57,212 nt of DNA from Microscilla marina ATCC 23134 (lineage in GTDB: Bacteria; Bacteroidota; Bacteroidia; Cytophagales; Microscillaceae), in contig NZ_AAWS01000058.1 of the NCBI RefSeq assembly GCF_000169175.1, positions 1 through 57,212 of the forward strand, written 5' to 3'. How positions within the stretch are numbered: position 1 is the first letter of the stretch; every line of letters begins with the position of its first letter. Position numbers and translations under genes: made by a program. This document shows, in pieces, positions 9,390 to 17,881 of the stretch. The notes below the pieces were generated by a model. The model had not been told where the DNA came from. It saw nothing but the letters and a program-made list of their open reading frames with translations, and made no database searches.

Positions 9390-9713
9390 GTGGAAGATAA
9401 GAAAGAAAAAGAAAGAGACGAAATTTATTCAAAAAGAGTAAGAGCGGGGAAAAGGACTTATTTCTTTGATGTCAAATCTACTCGTTCCAACGATTACTAC
9501 CTTACCATTACAGAGAGCAAAAGAAGGTATCGTGACAATGGTAGTTATACCTATGAAAAGCACAAAATTTTTCTATACAAAGAAGATTTCAACAAATTTG
9601 TTGAGGCGTTGAAGGAATCAGTCGAGTATGTGAAAACTGATCTTCTACCTGACGTTGATTTTTCGCAGTTTGATGACAATTCAAGCGACGAAGAAAAGTT
9701 GAGTTGGGACTAA
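9390..9713 (+). CDS. DUF3276 / Pur-alpha-like nucleic-acid-binding protein
   Basis: 107 residues, starting at a GTG. The segment from RDEIYSKRVRAGKRTYFFDV through KSTRSNDYYLTITESKRR to IFLYKEDFNKFVEAL is the single PUR repeat of the DUF3276 family, which folds like Pur-alpha and binds single-stranded DNA and RNA. The acidic C-terminal tail (DVDFSQFDDNSSDEE) is usual for the family. The GTG is chosen because family members start with a few charged residues before the ERDEIY motif, and no upstream start is in frame. It is a single-gene unit ending at the bidirectional terminator at 9920. Confidence 0.9.
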   Translation: MEDKKEKERDEIYSKRVRAGKRTYFFDVKSTRSNDYYLTITESKRRYRDNGSYTYEKHKIFLYKEDFNKFVEALKESVEYVKTDLLPDVDFSQFDDNSSDEEKLSWD

Positions 9714-9752
9714 CATATTTACTATACCAATGTAAGTATCCATTTAGTCTTT

Positions 9753-9913
9753 AGTGATCTTTCATAAATAATTTGAGCCATTAAAGTGTATCTATTGCCC
9801 TCATTCTTCTCAAAAAAAAAGCCTCATAGCTTTGGCTATGCACCGTTTTTTTTGAATCGTCTGAGAACAATATATTTTCTTAAATTGGCACATCTTATTT
9901 TTTCCAGATCACT
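9753..9913. mobile_element. 161-bp MITE-like element, copy 1
   Basis: Begins AGTGATCT and ends AGATCACT, perfect 8-bp terminal inverted repeats. The inside holds a second, larger hairpin: TTCTCA plus an A-run, then CATAGC-TTTG-GCTATG, then a T-run and TGAGAA. A copy of the same length with essentially the same sequence lies at 47947-48107. No target duplication is clear. The sequence codes for nothing on its own, although it opens an accidental frame that starts at GTG codons in both copies. Confidence 0.75.
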
Positions 9914-9919
9914 TAACAG

Positions 9920-9959
9920 AAAAAACTCCCGTAATTGCCAAAATTACAGGAGTTTTTTT
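9920..9959. terminator. Bidirectional terminator between the DUF3276 and LRR genes
   Basis: Arms around AACTCC(C)GTAATT and AATTACAGGAGTT with an A-run on the left and a T-run on the right serve both strands. The right arm lies inside the last codons and stop of the LRR gene. Confidence 0.75.
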
Positions 9960-11002
9960 GTGCCCTTGTGTTTATGCGCCAAATCTGATCTTTGCTTTGC
10001 CACTGGGTTTATATTGATATCTATTACCTGCAACTGCTCAAGTTGATCTATCTCTGGCGGAAGCTCTGTGAGTTGATTTCCCGCCAAATAAATTTCCTTC
10101 AATTGGGTGAGTTGCCCTACTTGCCCCGAAATGTACCCAAGTGCATTGTTTTCTACACACAACACCTCCAGATTTTTGAGTGTCCCAATACGATCAGGCA
10201 ATTCGGTGAGTTGATTGTCTCGGAGCGATAGCCTCTTTAGCTGGGGCAGTTGGGTGAGCTCTACCGGAAACTCGTCAAGCTCATTGTTTTCGAGCGACAA
10301 GGTATGGAGACTTTTAAGCAGGGTAATCTCTTTGGGCAAATCGAACAACGAGCAGGAGTGGAGGTATAAACTTTCGAGTTTGGCAAGGTGACTTATTTTT
10401 TTGAGCGTGTCTTTTTCATCCATAAAATGACTAAAGTTAATGCCAAGTTGCTTGATGTGCCTGAGTTGTTGTATTTCTATAGGTAGATTTTTATAGTTGA
10501 TGTGTGAGAGCTCCAGGCTACGCAATGACTGCATTTTTTTCATTTTTCTAAAGGCATCTTTCAAGTCTAAGTTAGGGTTGCTCCTGAGACAGAGCAAACG
10601 TAAGTTTTTGAGCTGTAGTATTTCTTCGGGCAATACCTGTAAGTCGTTGTGACTGAGGTCAAGCGCGGTTAATTGAGTCATTTGCCATATTTCGGGCGGA
10701 AGCCCCTCTTGATGAGGATAGCTTGCTACTGGTTGGTAGTCAATGACCTTGAGGCGACTGTCTTTGACATAGTATGCCACATTGTTGGGGTATACACTTA
10801 GGCGAGTAATACTTTGAGTATGGGCTTGCTCTATGCCATGTCTGATGCACAACATTGGGTGTTGGTGCAAGGCTTGTTGTACTTGTTGGCTATATTGTCC
10901 TTTAAGCCCCACACATATCTGAAAAGCAAGCGCCACATTTTGCTTGTCATCATCTTGCAATAGTTTTACGAGTTTCTGCTCATTTTCCTGCATATCCATC
11001 AT
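9944..11002 (-). CDS. Leucine-rich-repeat protein
   Basis: 352 residues, cytoplasmic (no signal). Residues about 1-90 form a helical, non-repeat head that begins with an MQENEQKLVKLLQDDDKQN segment. From about residue 95 to 335 there are ten or so leucine-rich repeats of 23 residues, with the pattern LxxLxxLxLxxNxLxxLPxxI (for example LTALDLSHNDLQVLPEEI). Such proteins are numerous in large-genome Cytophagales and act as binding scaffolds; no catalytic domain is present. The stop codon lies within the terminator at 9920-9959. Starts at Met1, Met2 or Met4 cannot be told apart. Confidence 0.85.
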   Translation of the reverse strand: MMDMQENEQKLVKLLQDDDKQNVALAFQICVGLKGQYSQQVQQALHQHPMLCIRHGIEQAHTQSITRLSVYPNNVAYYVKDSRLKVIDYQPVASYPHQEGLPPEIWQMTQLTALDLSHNDLQVLPEEILQLKNLRLLCLRSNPNLDLKDAFRKMKKMQSLRSLELSHINYKNLPIEIQQLRHIKQLGINFSHFMDEKDTLKKISHLAKLESLYLHSCSLFDLPKEITLLKSLHTLSLENNELDEFPVELTQLPQLKRLSLRDNQLTELPDRIGTLKNLEVLCVENNALGYISGQVGQLTQLKEIYLAGNQLTELPPEIDQLEQLQVIDININPVAKQRSDLAHKHKGTKKLL

Positions 11003-11188
11003 ATTATAACAAATCTGAGCCTTAAATTAATTGAAATATTTGAAGCTTTGGCAACAATTGTTGCAACTTCTTGGGCGCTGTAGAGATATTGGCATGTATG
11101 AGAACGAAAACATAGTATCACTAAAATTTTGTTAAAACACCTGGAACTAAAACCTAACAAGCAGGGTTGCAAGGGTAATAAAATTACC

Positions 11189-11875
11189 ATGACCAACAAA
11201 AATAAAGGGATGATGAAAGAATTTACCCAAAAAGATTTAGCAAGCTTAGCCAACCAGTTGAGTTGCCCAAGCGGAACCAGTGGAATTGAAGTGGGCAATA
11301 AAATGCACCAAACCAATATTAGCATGACACAGAAGGCGTTAGAAGCTGCTCAAATACTCTCCAATCAGGTAGTGTTAGAATTAGGGCATGGCAATGCGGC
11401 TCATTTGGAGCAAATATTAGCTAAGGCACAAGGAGTAACTTATCATGGGTTAGACGTGTCAGAGACGATGTATGAGCAGGCACAAAAGCTCAATAAGGAG
11501 TTTGTAGAGGTTCAAAAGGCTAAGTTTTCGTTGTACGATGGAACGAACATTCCGTATGATGTGGCTACTTTCGATAAAATTATTACGGTAAATACCATTT
11601 ATTTTTGGCAGCAGCCTGCCCAATTGGTGCGAGAGCTTTATCGGGTGTTAAAGCCTCAGGGAAGCTTGAGCATTGCATTTGCGCAAAAAAGCTCTATGGA
11701 AAGTCTGCCTTTTACCAAGTATGAGTTTGCATTGTACGATACTGATACAGTGACAGAGTTACTTGAAAAAGAAAGGTTTCGTGTGGTGAATGTGGTAGAT
11801 CAATATGAGCAGATAAATAGCAAAATAGAAGGACTGAATGAACGTGATTTTACGGTAGTTACCGTGCAAAAATAG
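11189..11875 (+). CDS. Class I SAM-dependent methyltransferase
   Basis: 228 residues from the ATG at 11189; an in-frame ATG 60 bp upstream exists but would add a basic tail with no family match. The Rossmann methyltransferase core shows motif I as VVLELGHGNAAHL (the usual ExGxGxG is relaxed), the acidic end of strand 2 as YHGLDVSETM, motif II/III around YDVATFDKIITVNTIYFWQQP, and the LVRELYRVLKPQGSLSI post-motif. This is the Methyltransf_11/UbiE-like group; the substrate cannot be told. It is a single gene ended by a hairpin at 11895. Confidence 0.85.
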   Translation: MTNKNKGMMKEFTQKDLASLANQLSCPSGTSGIEVGNKMHQTNISMTQKALEAAQILSNQVVLELGHGNAAHLEQILAKAQGVTYHGLDVSETMYEQAQKLNKEFVEVQKAKFSLYDGTNIPYDVATFDKIITVNTIYFWQQPAQLVRELYRVLKPQGSLSIAFAQKSSMESLPFTKYEFALYDTDTVTELLEKERFRVVNVVDQYEQINSKIEGLNERDFTVVTVQK

Positions 11876-11894
11876 GACTAATACAAAACCAAGC

Positions 11895-11926
11895 AAGGGG
11901 AGTACTACAACTGTAGAATTCCCCTT
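11895..11926. terminator. Bidirectional terminator
   Basis: AAGGGGA and TCCCCTT arms with an inner CTAC/GTAG stem, followed by TATTTTTAT on the plus strand. It separates the methyltransferase from the convergent small exported protein gene. Confidence 0.65.
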
Positions 11927-11938
11927 TATTTTTATAGG

Positions 11939-12289
11939 CTACTGTTTCATGTGAATTTGTAAAATCCAGGTTTTGTTATACAAGATACACCTGATATTGG
12001 CATAAGGAATGGTGAGCGTATACTCGGTACCATTGCCACGGGAATCGTTGCCTGTAATTTGTAGCGATGATGATAAATAGGTAAACTTGGCACTGCTTGG
12101 CTTGATAGAAAAGAAGTTTTGAGAAGCTTTGGCATTGCCGTATGCTTTCATAATGGTGAGGTGCTTGATGCCCGACAAGTTTACTTTACTTAGAATAGTT
12201 TGAGTATCAGCTTTGGTCATTTGAGCGTAAGACTGAGTACCACAAAAGCAAAGGGCAACACACGCGAGGATACAGATAAATTTTTTCAT
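11939..12289 (-). CDS. Small exported protein of unknown function
   Basis: 116 residues with a clear signal peptide (MKKFICILACVALCFCGTQ, probable cut after SYAQ). The mature part of about 93 residues is beta-rich (FTYLSSSLQITGND, TEYTLTIPYANIRCILY) and ends with a Lys-Gln. I do not recognise a family; the layout, with basic strands and a conserved-looking ITG turn, resembles small periplasmic proteins that are common in Bacteroidota. It is convergent with the methyltransferase across a shared terminator. Confidence 0.7.
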   Translation of the reverse strand: MKKFICILACVALCFCGTQSYAQMTKADTQTILSKVNLSGIKHLTIMKAYGNAKASQNFFSIKPSSAKFTYLSSSLQITGNDSRGNGTEYTLTIPYANIRCILYNKTWILQIHMKQ

Positions 12290-12455
12290 AATATTTGTTA
12301 AAGGTGTGAGTGTATAGATAAATGTTACCTTGCAAAGGTAAGTAGTTTGCTCATCTGATTTTTGGGCAAGTTCGCCAAGAGTCGGTTTTACTGCCTCAAA
12401 CTACGCTTTGGCTTTACGAGTCTGTATTGTAGGGCAATATCGAATATGACTGGTT

Positions 12456-13217
12456 TTAAACTTTCTTGATAAATCGTATAATCTCTACAATATTGTCTAT
12501 AAACTTACCATCCTCGTTGAGCTGAGCTACAGCGTGGCGCGTTTCTTCAGACAAACGCTTGTGCGCCTGTTCGTTGTCGGTATTGAGCACTTTTAGCGCT
12601 TGTTCCAGTGCTTCCAAAAGCGCAGAAATTTGGGTTAATTGCTGGTTTTGGCTTTTTTGATACTGCTCGTTGTCCTCCTTAAATTGCTGAAAGTTTACTT
12701 TGAGTACGTCTACATCGTTTCGAAGGGTATACACGTCTTCGCGTGGATAAGATACCTCGTGCCGCAAGCTCGACAGCCGTTCAGAGATGTATTCATATGC
12801 TCGAATGGCGGGGCGTAGCAAGGTGAAAAGTAAAGTAGCTCCAGCGCCAAAATATCCTACAATACTTATTTTAAAATAGGACAAAGCATACAAGGCTATA
12901 GCCGACACCAGGTGCAAGCCAATGGCAAGCCATAGCGAACGGCGCTCTACTTTGCGCGCATAGCTTAGCTCTTGATCGTCTACTTCAATGTTACGCTCTT
13001 TAGATCGGCGTGCTTCCTGAAGCACTGTTTTTGCCTCAAAGTGCAGGTTCCAGGGTACAGTTACAATCACTACCAACCACATAGCCGCCCCAATGCCTAT
13101 AGCCCAGTCAATAAAGCTGCCCGGAGGAGTAGACAGCCAATGCAGCAAGCTGTAAATAACCAGTGCTACAACGCCCACAATGATTGCCGCACTCAATATT
13201 TTGCCTATATGTTTCAT
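12456..13217 (-). CDS. Membrane protein with C-terminal coiled coil
   Basis: 253 residues. Four hydrophobic segments: about residues 7-27, 37-55, 97-115 and 120-135, with a cytosolic basic loop (EARRSKERNIEVDDQ) between the second and third. From residue 150 a long heptad region (VDVLKVNFQQFKEDNEQYQKS and on) forms a coiled coil to near the end. No enzymatic motif is visible. It might be a scaffold or a stress-sensing membrane protein. The gene is isolated, with its own intergenic spacers on both sides. Confidence 0.75.
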   Translation of the reverse strand: MKHIGKILSAAIIVGVVALVIYSLLHWLSTPPGSFIDWAIGIGAAMWLVVIVTVPWNLHFEAKTVLQEARRSKERNIEVDDQELSYARKVERRSLWLAIGLHLVSAIALYALSYFKISIVGYFGAGATLLFTLLRPAIRAYEYISERLSSLRHEVSYPREDVYTLRNDVDVLKVNFQQFKEDNEQYQKSQNQQLTQISALLEALEQALKVLNTDNEQAHKRLSEETRHAVAQLNEDGKFIDNIVEIIRFIKKV

Positions 13218-13491
13218 AAACTAATTCACCTAGGTTTGGTTGTGATTCTAATCTACCGATTATTGGTGAATTTTGCTAACAAATAAGCCGTAATAGTACC
13301 AGCCCCTTTTGGAAACGATTTTTCGTGAAAAATGAATAAATTACGGACTTGGGTAAACAAAGCCAACGCGAAATTAATTACCTTTCGAGCCTTTTATTTT
13401 GACACCATTCCTTAGTACGGTGAGTATTAAGAATACCTGCAATTAACTCAACGTTATTTTGCCCTCTGATGAACTTTAAAGACAAGCAACA

Positions 13492-14478
13492 ATGAATGAT
13501 CCACATATACAACTTATTAGCTACAATCAGCAAAACCAAAAGTATACCCCAGCTTTAGAAGCAAGCCTGGTAGCCTCTCAGTTGATCGAAGGTCAAGTGA
13601 ACTGGGTAGATATTGTTGGACTGGACGCAATAGAACAACTTCGTCCTGTATCAGAGCACTTTGGTTTGCATAGTCTTACCCACGAAGATATTCACGATAT
13701 AGAAATTATGCCTAAGCTGGAATTTTTTGAGAATTATACCTTGGTGATATTGCCTATGTTTGCCTACGATGTTGAATTGAAGCGTTTCCAACCTCATAAC
13801 ATTAGCCTGGTTTTTGGCAAAAACTATTTACTCAGCTTTCACCGACAGCCATCTACAGTTTTTCAGCCTATCATCGACCGTATTGTTCAAGGCTTGGGCA
13901 GGGTAAGAAAAAAAGGCGCTGACTATTTATTGTACTTGTTGATGCAAGCCGTGCTCAACCACAATGAACAAGTACTGGAGGAGTTTAGAGAAGACCTGGA
14001 AGAGATGGAAGAGAGCCTTATTCTTGATGTAGACGAAGAATCGGTCAAAGAAATTGTTTTCTTTAAAAAAGAGTTGAGTAAATTCAGAAAAATACTGTTT
14101 CCGGTAAAGGATTTGGCAAACCGCCTCAAGCAAGATGACTTGTTGTTGGTTGATAAAAAGAACCTGGTTTTTTTCAGGCATTTGCACGAACAAGTGCTGG
14201 AGATGGAGCATACCTACCAAAACTTTAAAGACATACTGGCTCATTTTATGGATTTATATATTTCGGGGTTGAGCCAAAACATGAACAAGATTATGAAAAC
14301 CCTGACTTTGATTACCACCATTTTTATCCCCATGAGTTTTATTGCGGGGTTTTATGGGATGAACTTTAAGCACATGCCCGAACTGAACTACCCTTGGGCT
14401 TATCCAGTAGCCATTGTGGTGATGTTGAGCTGTGGTTTGGGTATGTATTTTTATATGAGAAAGCGTAAGTGGGTTTAG
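13492..14478 (+). CDS. corA: CorA-type magnesium/divalent cation transporter
   Basis: 328 residues, the usual CorA length. A soluble N-terminal domain (about 1-240) with the alpha/beta funnel (DIVGLDAIEQLRPVSEHFGL, HEDIHDIEIMPKLEFFENY) leads to two transmembrane helices at the C-terminus. The first ends in the signature YGMN (FIAGFYGMNFKHMPEL), and the second is followed by a basic tail (MRKRKWV). CorA pentamers let Mg2+, Co2+ or Ni2+ pass the inner membrane. The start at 13492 sits 274 bp after the divergent membrane-protein gene. Confidence 0.95.
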   Translation: MNDPHIQLISYNQQNQKYTPALEASLVASQLIEGQVNWVDIVGLDAIEQLRPVSEHFGLHSLTHEDIHDIEIMPKLEFFENYTLVILPMFAYDVELKRFQPHNISLVFGKNYLLSFHRQPSTVFQPIIDRIVQGLGRVRKKGADYLLYLLMQAVLNHNEQVLEEFREDLEEMEESLILDVDEESVKEIVFFKKELSKFRKILFPVKDLANRLKQDDLLLVDKKNLVFFRHLHEQVLEMEHTYQNFKDILAHFMDLYISGLSQNMNKIMKTLTLITTIFIPMSFIAGFYGMNFKHMPELNYPWAYPVAIVVMLSCGLGMYFYMRKRKWV

Positions 14479-14535
14479 TCTATAGCCTCAAGCTTTAAGC
14501 GGCAAGGTACAAGTGATTAGTCTGGAGTCCTCACA

Positions 14536-14597
14536 GCATCTAAGGACTTGCGACTTGTTGCTTAAAGCACCGATATGCATCGGCATCTAAGGACTTG
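14536..14597. repeat. 31-bp palindromic repeat (third copy) with a tail-only fragment
   Basis: 14567-14597 is identical to the copy at 6001-6031. 14536-14550 repeats only the tail GCATCTAAGGACTTG. Flanking DNA (14487-14530) has the CAAGCTTTAAGCGGCAAGG-like words that also occur near 36985 and 56821. Confidence 0.75.
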
Positions 14598-14616
14598 CCC
14601 CTGTCGGGGCTTCCAA

Positions 14617-15192
14617 CTACCCCCTTGCCTCCAATACCTTTTGGGCTTGCATGAGGTGGCGTTGGTTATGTACTGTGATAAACTGCAATGCATCGCCCAG
14701 CTTGAACCGTAAAACCGCGCCAATAACCGAGGTTACCCTTACTTTTTGCAAATTAACCTGAGCTGCCCGGTCGGTTTGTTCAATGAAGTTTTTTACATGG
14801 ATTATAAATTCCTCACGTACTTTAGGGTTGCGTTCAGGGAGTTTGCTTGAGTCAAGGCTTTTAAAAGTTTTTACCCGGCGCTTGGGTTGCCCCGACTCGT
14901 CTAGCCGAAACGAGTTGGTAAACTTTTTTCCTATCCAACCCGGTTGAAAATCGGTGGTGGGTGCCCAGCTCTTGGCAATGCCTTTATCGATACCCGTAGT
15001 GATTTTGGGCATATAACTTCTAAAAGTAATGTTCAAATGTTCAAGACACTCGCCTACACTCCATTTATTGGGGGCAGGTTTCCAATACAATGTATCTTCG
15101 TTGAGCGTGCCAAAACTGTCTTGAGCAACCTGTATCATTTCCTGGCTGTCTTTTTTTACCTGGGCAAGCAATTGTGCGCAGTTTATTTTCAT
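14617..15192 (-). CDS. DinB-like metal-binding protein
   Basis: 191 residues with the four-helix DinB_2 layout. Visible family features are WKPAPNKWSVGECLEHLNIT near residues 37-56, with the first metal His in EHLN, and the C-terminal pair in TVHNQRHLMQAQKVL. Members bind a divalent ion at a three-His site and include thiol-dependent S-transferases that work with bacillithiol or similar thiols. A bacillithiol-linked YtxJ gene lies 1.2 kb away, which fits but does not prove such a role. No operon partner is evident; the MBL gene upstream is 90 bp away on the same strand and could be co-transcribed. Confidence 0.85.
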   Translation of the reverse strand: MKINCAQLLAQVKKDSQEMIQVAQDSFGTLNEDTLYWKPAPNKWSVGECLEHLNITFRSYMPKITTGIDKGIAKSWAPTTDFQPGWIGKKFTNSFRLDESGQPKRRVKTFKSLDSSKLPERNPKVREEFIIHVKNFIEQTDRAAQVNLQKVRVTSVIGAVLRFKLGDALQFITVHNQRHLMQAQKVLEARG

Positions 15193-15282
15193 AAGTATAA
15201 AGTTTTGTTTGTTGAATGATACAAAAGTAAGTGAAGCCCTTCATATCTCACTTGATGTAGATCAAGAACCTCCCGTAATACT

Positions 15283-16032
15283 TTATTTTTTGTACCAGTC
15301 TCGTAGACGCACCTCTATGTTGGGGTTGCCTTTGTTTACTATTTGCTTGAACTTGTTGACATCACTAAAGCCTCCTTTGCCCCTAAAGTGAAAAGGATAT
15401 ACAATGTCAGGTTTAAAATCGAGCACTGCGCTTGCGGCACTGTCTACAGTCATAGTATAGGGGAGGTTCATGCATACAAAAGCCACATCTATGCCTTTGA
15501 GTGCCCGCATTTCTTTAATATCTTCGGTATCACCTGAAATGTACAGGCGTTTGCCCCCCATGGTAAGTACATAGCCATTGCCTCGTCCTTTAGGGTGGCG
15601 GGTTTTGGCGGTTTCAGGCAAGTTATACATCGGTATTGCCTTAATTTTAATACCCATTGTCTTCATTTTTTTGCCATTTGCCAGGGTAGCCACTTGTTGC
15701 GCTTTGAGCTCACCCATTTTTGCCTTTACCGCTTTAGGCACCACCAGGGTAGCCTTGCTTAAGTCGAGTGCATCCAACGTTTTTTTGTGCAGGTGGTCGC
15801 CATGAATGTCAGTAATCAACACCAGGTTGGGGGCAGGGTAAGCCTTGTAGCGTGCTGCCCCACCGTAGGGGTCTACATAAATGGTTTTACCGTTCCATTG
15901 CAGCACCATTGCCGCGTGTAACACCGGGTGAACAGTGATGTTGCCTTTTTTGGCTTTGATTTGGTCGCTTTGTGCTTGCCCCAGAGTTGCCCAACCCAAG
16001 AAGAAAAATAAGAAGGGGTATAATTTTTTCAT
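15283..16032 (-). CDS. Exported metallo-beta-lactamase-fold hydrolase, UlaG-like
   Basis: 249 residues with a signal peptide (MKKLYPFLFFFLGWATLGQAQ). The MBL fold is shown by HPVLHAAMVLQWNGKTIYVDPYGG cut into strand pairs, TDIHGDHLHKKTLDAL (the HxxDH metal motif as HGDHLH), YISGDTEDIKEM (metal Asp) and YPFHFRGKGG (last His). This pattern matches the UlaG/L-ascorbate-6-phosphate lactonase-like group (COG2220) rather than classic beta-lactamases. The substrate is unknown; the protein is expected in the periplasm. It lies upstream of the DinB-like gene on the same strand. Confidence 0.85.
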   Translation of the reverse strand: MKKLYPFLFFFLGWATLGQAQSDQIKAKKGNITVHPVLHAAMVLQWNGKTIYVDPYGGAARYKAYPAPNLVLITDIHGDHLHKKTLDALDLSKATLVVPKAVKAKMGELKAQQVATLANGKKMKTMGIKIKAIPMYNLPETAKTRHPKGRGNGYVLTMGGKRLYISGDTEDIKEMRALKGIDVAFVCMNLPYTMTVDSAASAVLDFKPDIVYPFHFRGKGGFSDVNKFKQIVNKGNPNIEVRLRDWYKK

Positions 16033-16396
16033 TTTTTGTAAAGTTTAAAGTAGTATTTGGTTAACCTTGTCTGTTTGTGTAGTGTTTTTGTTTCTAAGGC
16101 AAATAATTACTTAACATAATTTATTGTTATAAAACATTGTGCATGTGTGTACTTTTTCCGAAAACGGGGGAGGGTAGCTTTACAGTTGCCCTAATGAAGG
16201 CAAGCCCAAAAATAGCCCCAAGTGATTGAGCTTAGCAACGCACGACCAATGTAAACAGAACAAGTGGGTAGACCAATACCAAGAGCTTGTGTTTTTCACA
16301 ACCCCTTATTTTTACCCAAAACACCCAAACGAATGGAATCATCTTACCTCCGCCATTGTTACTACAGTATAAAGGCATTAACGCAAAAAACACACA
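16033..16396. other. Divergent intergenic region
   Basis: Between the MBL gene and ytxJ. No open frame or clear hairpin of note is seen, and no exact promoter match was found on either strand. Confidence 0.4.
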
Positions 16397-16792
16397 ATGT
16401 TCAATCTATTTAAAAAAGACAAGAAAAAAACTTCTAAAGCTACTGGAGTCAATTGGTCAGTTTTGACCGATGAGGCGACTATAGAAAAGATAAAAGAGGC
16501 ATCGAGACAGGGCAGGGTACTTATTTTCAAGCACAGTACTCATTGTGGCATCAGTGCCAATGTACTCTATGACTTAGAAAGTGCCTGGGTAACCGACGAA
16601 ATGGAAGGTTTGACGCCCTATTACCTTGACTTGATTCGGTATAGAGGAGTATCTAACCAAGTAGCGCAAACATTTGGAGTGATGCACCAATCGCCTCAAG
16701 TTTTGGTGATTGAGAATGGAAAATGTATTTATCATACTTCACACAGGGCGATCAACTACGGCGATCTAAAACAATTGGCGCAAGCTGAGTAG
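16397..16792 (+). CDS. ytxJ: YtxJ-family bacillithiol-linked thioredoxin-fold protein
   Basis: 131 residues. After a Lys-rich start the thioredoxin-like domain shows WSVLTDEATIEKIKEASR, the active-site region VLIFKHSTHCGISANVLYD with one Cys, a cis-Pro loop QSPQVLVIENG and the final HTSHRAINYGDL. YtxJ (BrxC) proteins act as monothiol bacilliredoxins that remove bacillithiol from protein cysteines in the cytoplasm; the usual motif is TRCPIS or TRCSIS, here THCGIS. Bacillithiol synthesis genes are not in the window. It is a single gene with a strong terminator. Confidence 0.9.
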   Translation: MFNLFKKDKKKTSKATGVNWSVLTDEATIEKIKEASRQGRVLIFKHSTHCGISANVLYDLESAWVTDEMEGLTPYYLDLIRYRGVSNQVAQTFGVMHQSPQVLVIENGKCIYHTSHRAINYGDLKQLAQAE

Positions 16793-16822
16793 TACGCCTT
16801 TATGGTAAAAAAGAACTTGAAG

Positions 16823-16866
16823 CGCGTGGATGTTTCCTTGATAGAAACAGCCCACGCGTTTTTTTT
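16823..16866 (+). terminator. Terminator of ytxJ
   Basis: CGCGTGG / CCACGCG arms with an inner TGTTTC / GAAACA stem, then eight T. It lies 30 bp after the ytxJ stop. Confidence 0.8.
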
Positions 16867-16887
16867 GAGCCTAAGGAAGGTTTATCA

Positions 16888-17517
16888 TCAGGTTTCGGGT
16901 TTGTCTTTCAACATGTTTTTTTGATTAATCACATACCCAAACAAACCACCACACAAACCTCCAATGATATGGGCAAACTGTGAAATGTTTTGAGTACCCG
17001 GCGAAGGGTTCACGGCATTGAAAAGCTCTTTGCCCAAGTATAAGATAGCAATCAGGATAAATGTCAAAGGGATGCTGCCTGACTTAAAGTTGGTAAAAGA
17101 AACCAGCAAAATCATCATAAAAACTACCCCACTGGCGCCCAACAGTCCGCTACGGAAAAAGATGGTTTGTAATATTCCGGTAATGGTGGCTGTGAGCAGA
17201 ATCATTACGAGCAAAGGACCCGATTTGTAGCGTTCTTCGAGAATAGGCCCTATCAACAAAATAAATGAGAAGTTGCCCAGCAAATGGTTCCAGCCTCCGT
17301 GCCCCATAGAGTGCGAAAAAACCCTGAAATAAGAGAGCACACTGTCAAAACTCATTTTGTTAGGGTAGAGTGTGAAGAATTGCCCCGTAACTGTATTGGG
17401 AAAATTGGCGCTTTTGGCAAAGTCGCCATATATCATCCAGTCAAAAAATGTGACTGCCACACAAATTAAAGTATAAGTGAGTACTACCGGAGAGTTATAT
17501 TGAATTTTGAGTTTCAT
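16888..17517 (-). CDS. Rhomboid-family intramembrane serine protease
   Basis: 209 residues, six hydrophobic helices. Conserved rhomboid elements are present in order: SHSMGHGGWNHLLGNFSF (L1 loop and helix 2), the helix 4 motif LLGASGVVFM with the catalytic Ser, and FAHIIGGLCGGLFGY with the catalytic His. It would cut membrane helices of unknown substrates. The gene ends convergently with ytxJ across the shared hairpin at 16823. No fused domain is present. Confidence 0.9.
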   Translation of the reverse strand: MKLKIQYNSPVVLTYTLICVAVTFFDWMIYGDFAKSANFPNTVTGQFFTLYPNKMSFDSVLSYFRVFSHSMGHGGWNHLLGNFSFILLIGPILEERYKSGPLLVMILLTATITGILQTIFFRSGLLGASGVVFMMILLVSFTNFKSGSIPLTFILIAILYLGKELFNAVNPSPGTQNISQFAHIIGGLCGGLFGYVINQKNMLKDKPET

Positions 17518-17881
17518 GTAGTAGGTTATATTTGTTTAAAGTCAGAGAGTTAAAAACGTCAAGGTTCAAGCCAAATGTTAAGTGAGGTTACCCTGGCTGA
17601 TCACTTGTTTAACAGTTTGGTTGCCAGAGAAGTTGTTTTTGAACCCGGCTTTTCATTCAAAAATATATACTTTTTACGTAGTTTTAAATTTTTGGGTCAA
17701 AACCTTCAGTATTTTTTCTTGAAAACTACCATAAGTTGTCTTGCAACACTTTTCTGGTAGAGCACCTGGGCATATTCTTGTTTATTTCTTGTCTCTTTAA
17801 GTGACCTTCTTAAAAATGAATGTACCTATACCTATGGGACAGTTGAAAACCCTTTTTTGCAATGTTAAACCCTCAATTTTT
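17518..17881. other. Divergent intergenic region
   Basis: Spacer between the rhomboid and the metallophosphoesterase genes. Short open frames here have no family features. Nothing else is seen. Confidence 0.4.

Noticed and set aside
9786-10046. 86-codon plus-strand frame
   Set aside because: It consists of the repeat element, the terminator and the antisense of the LRR gene.
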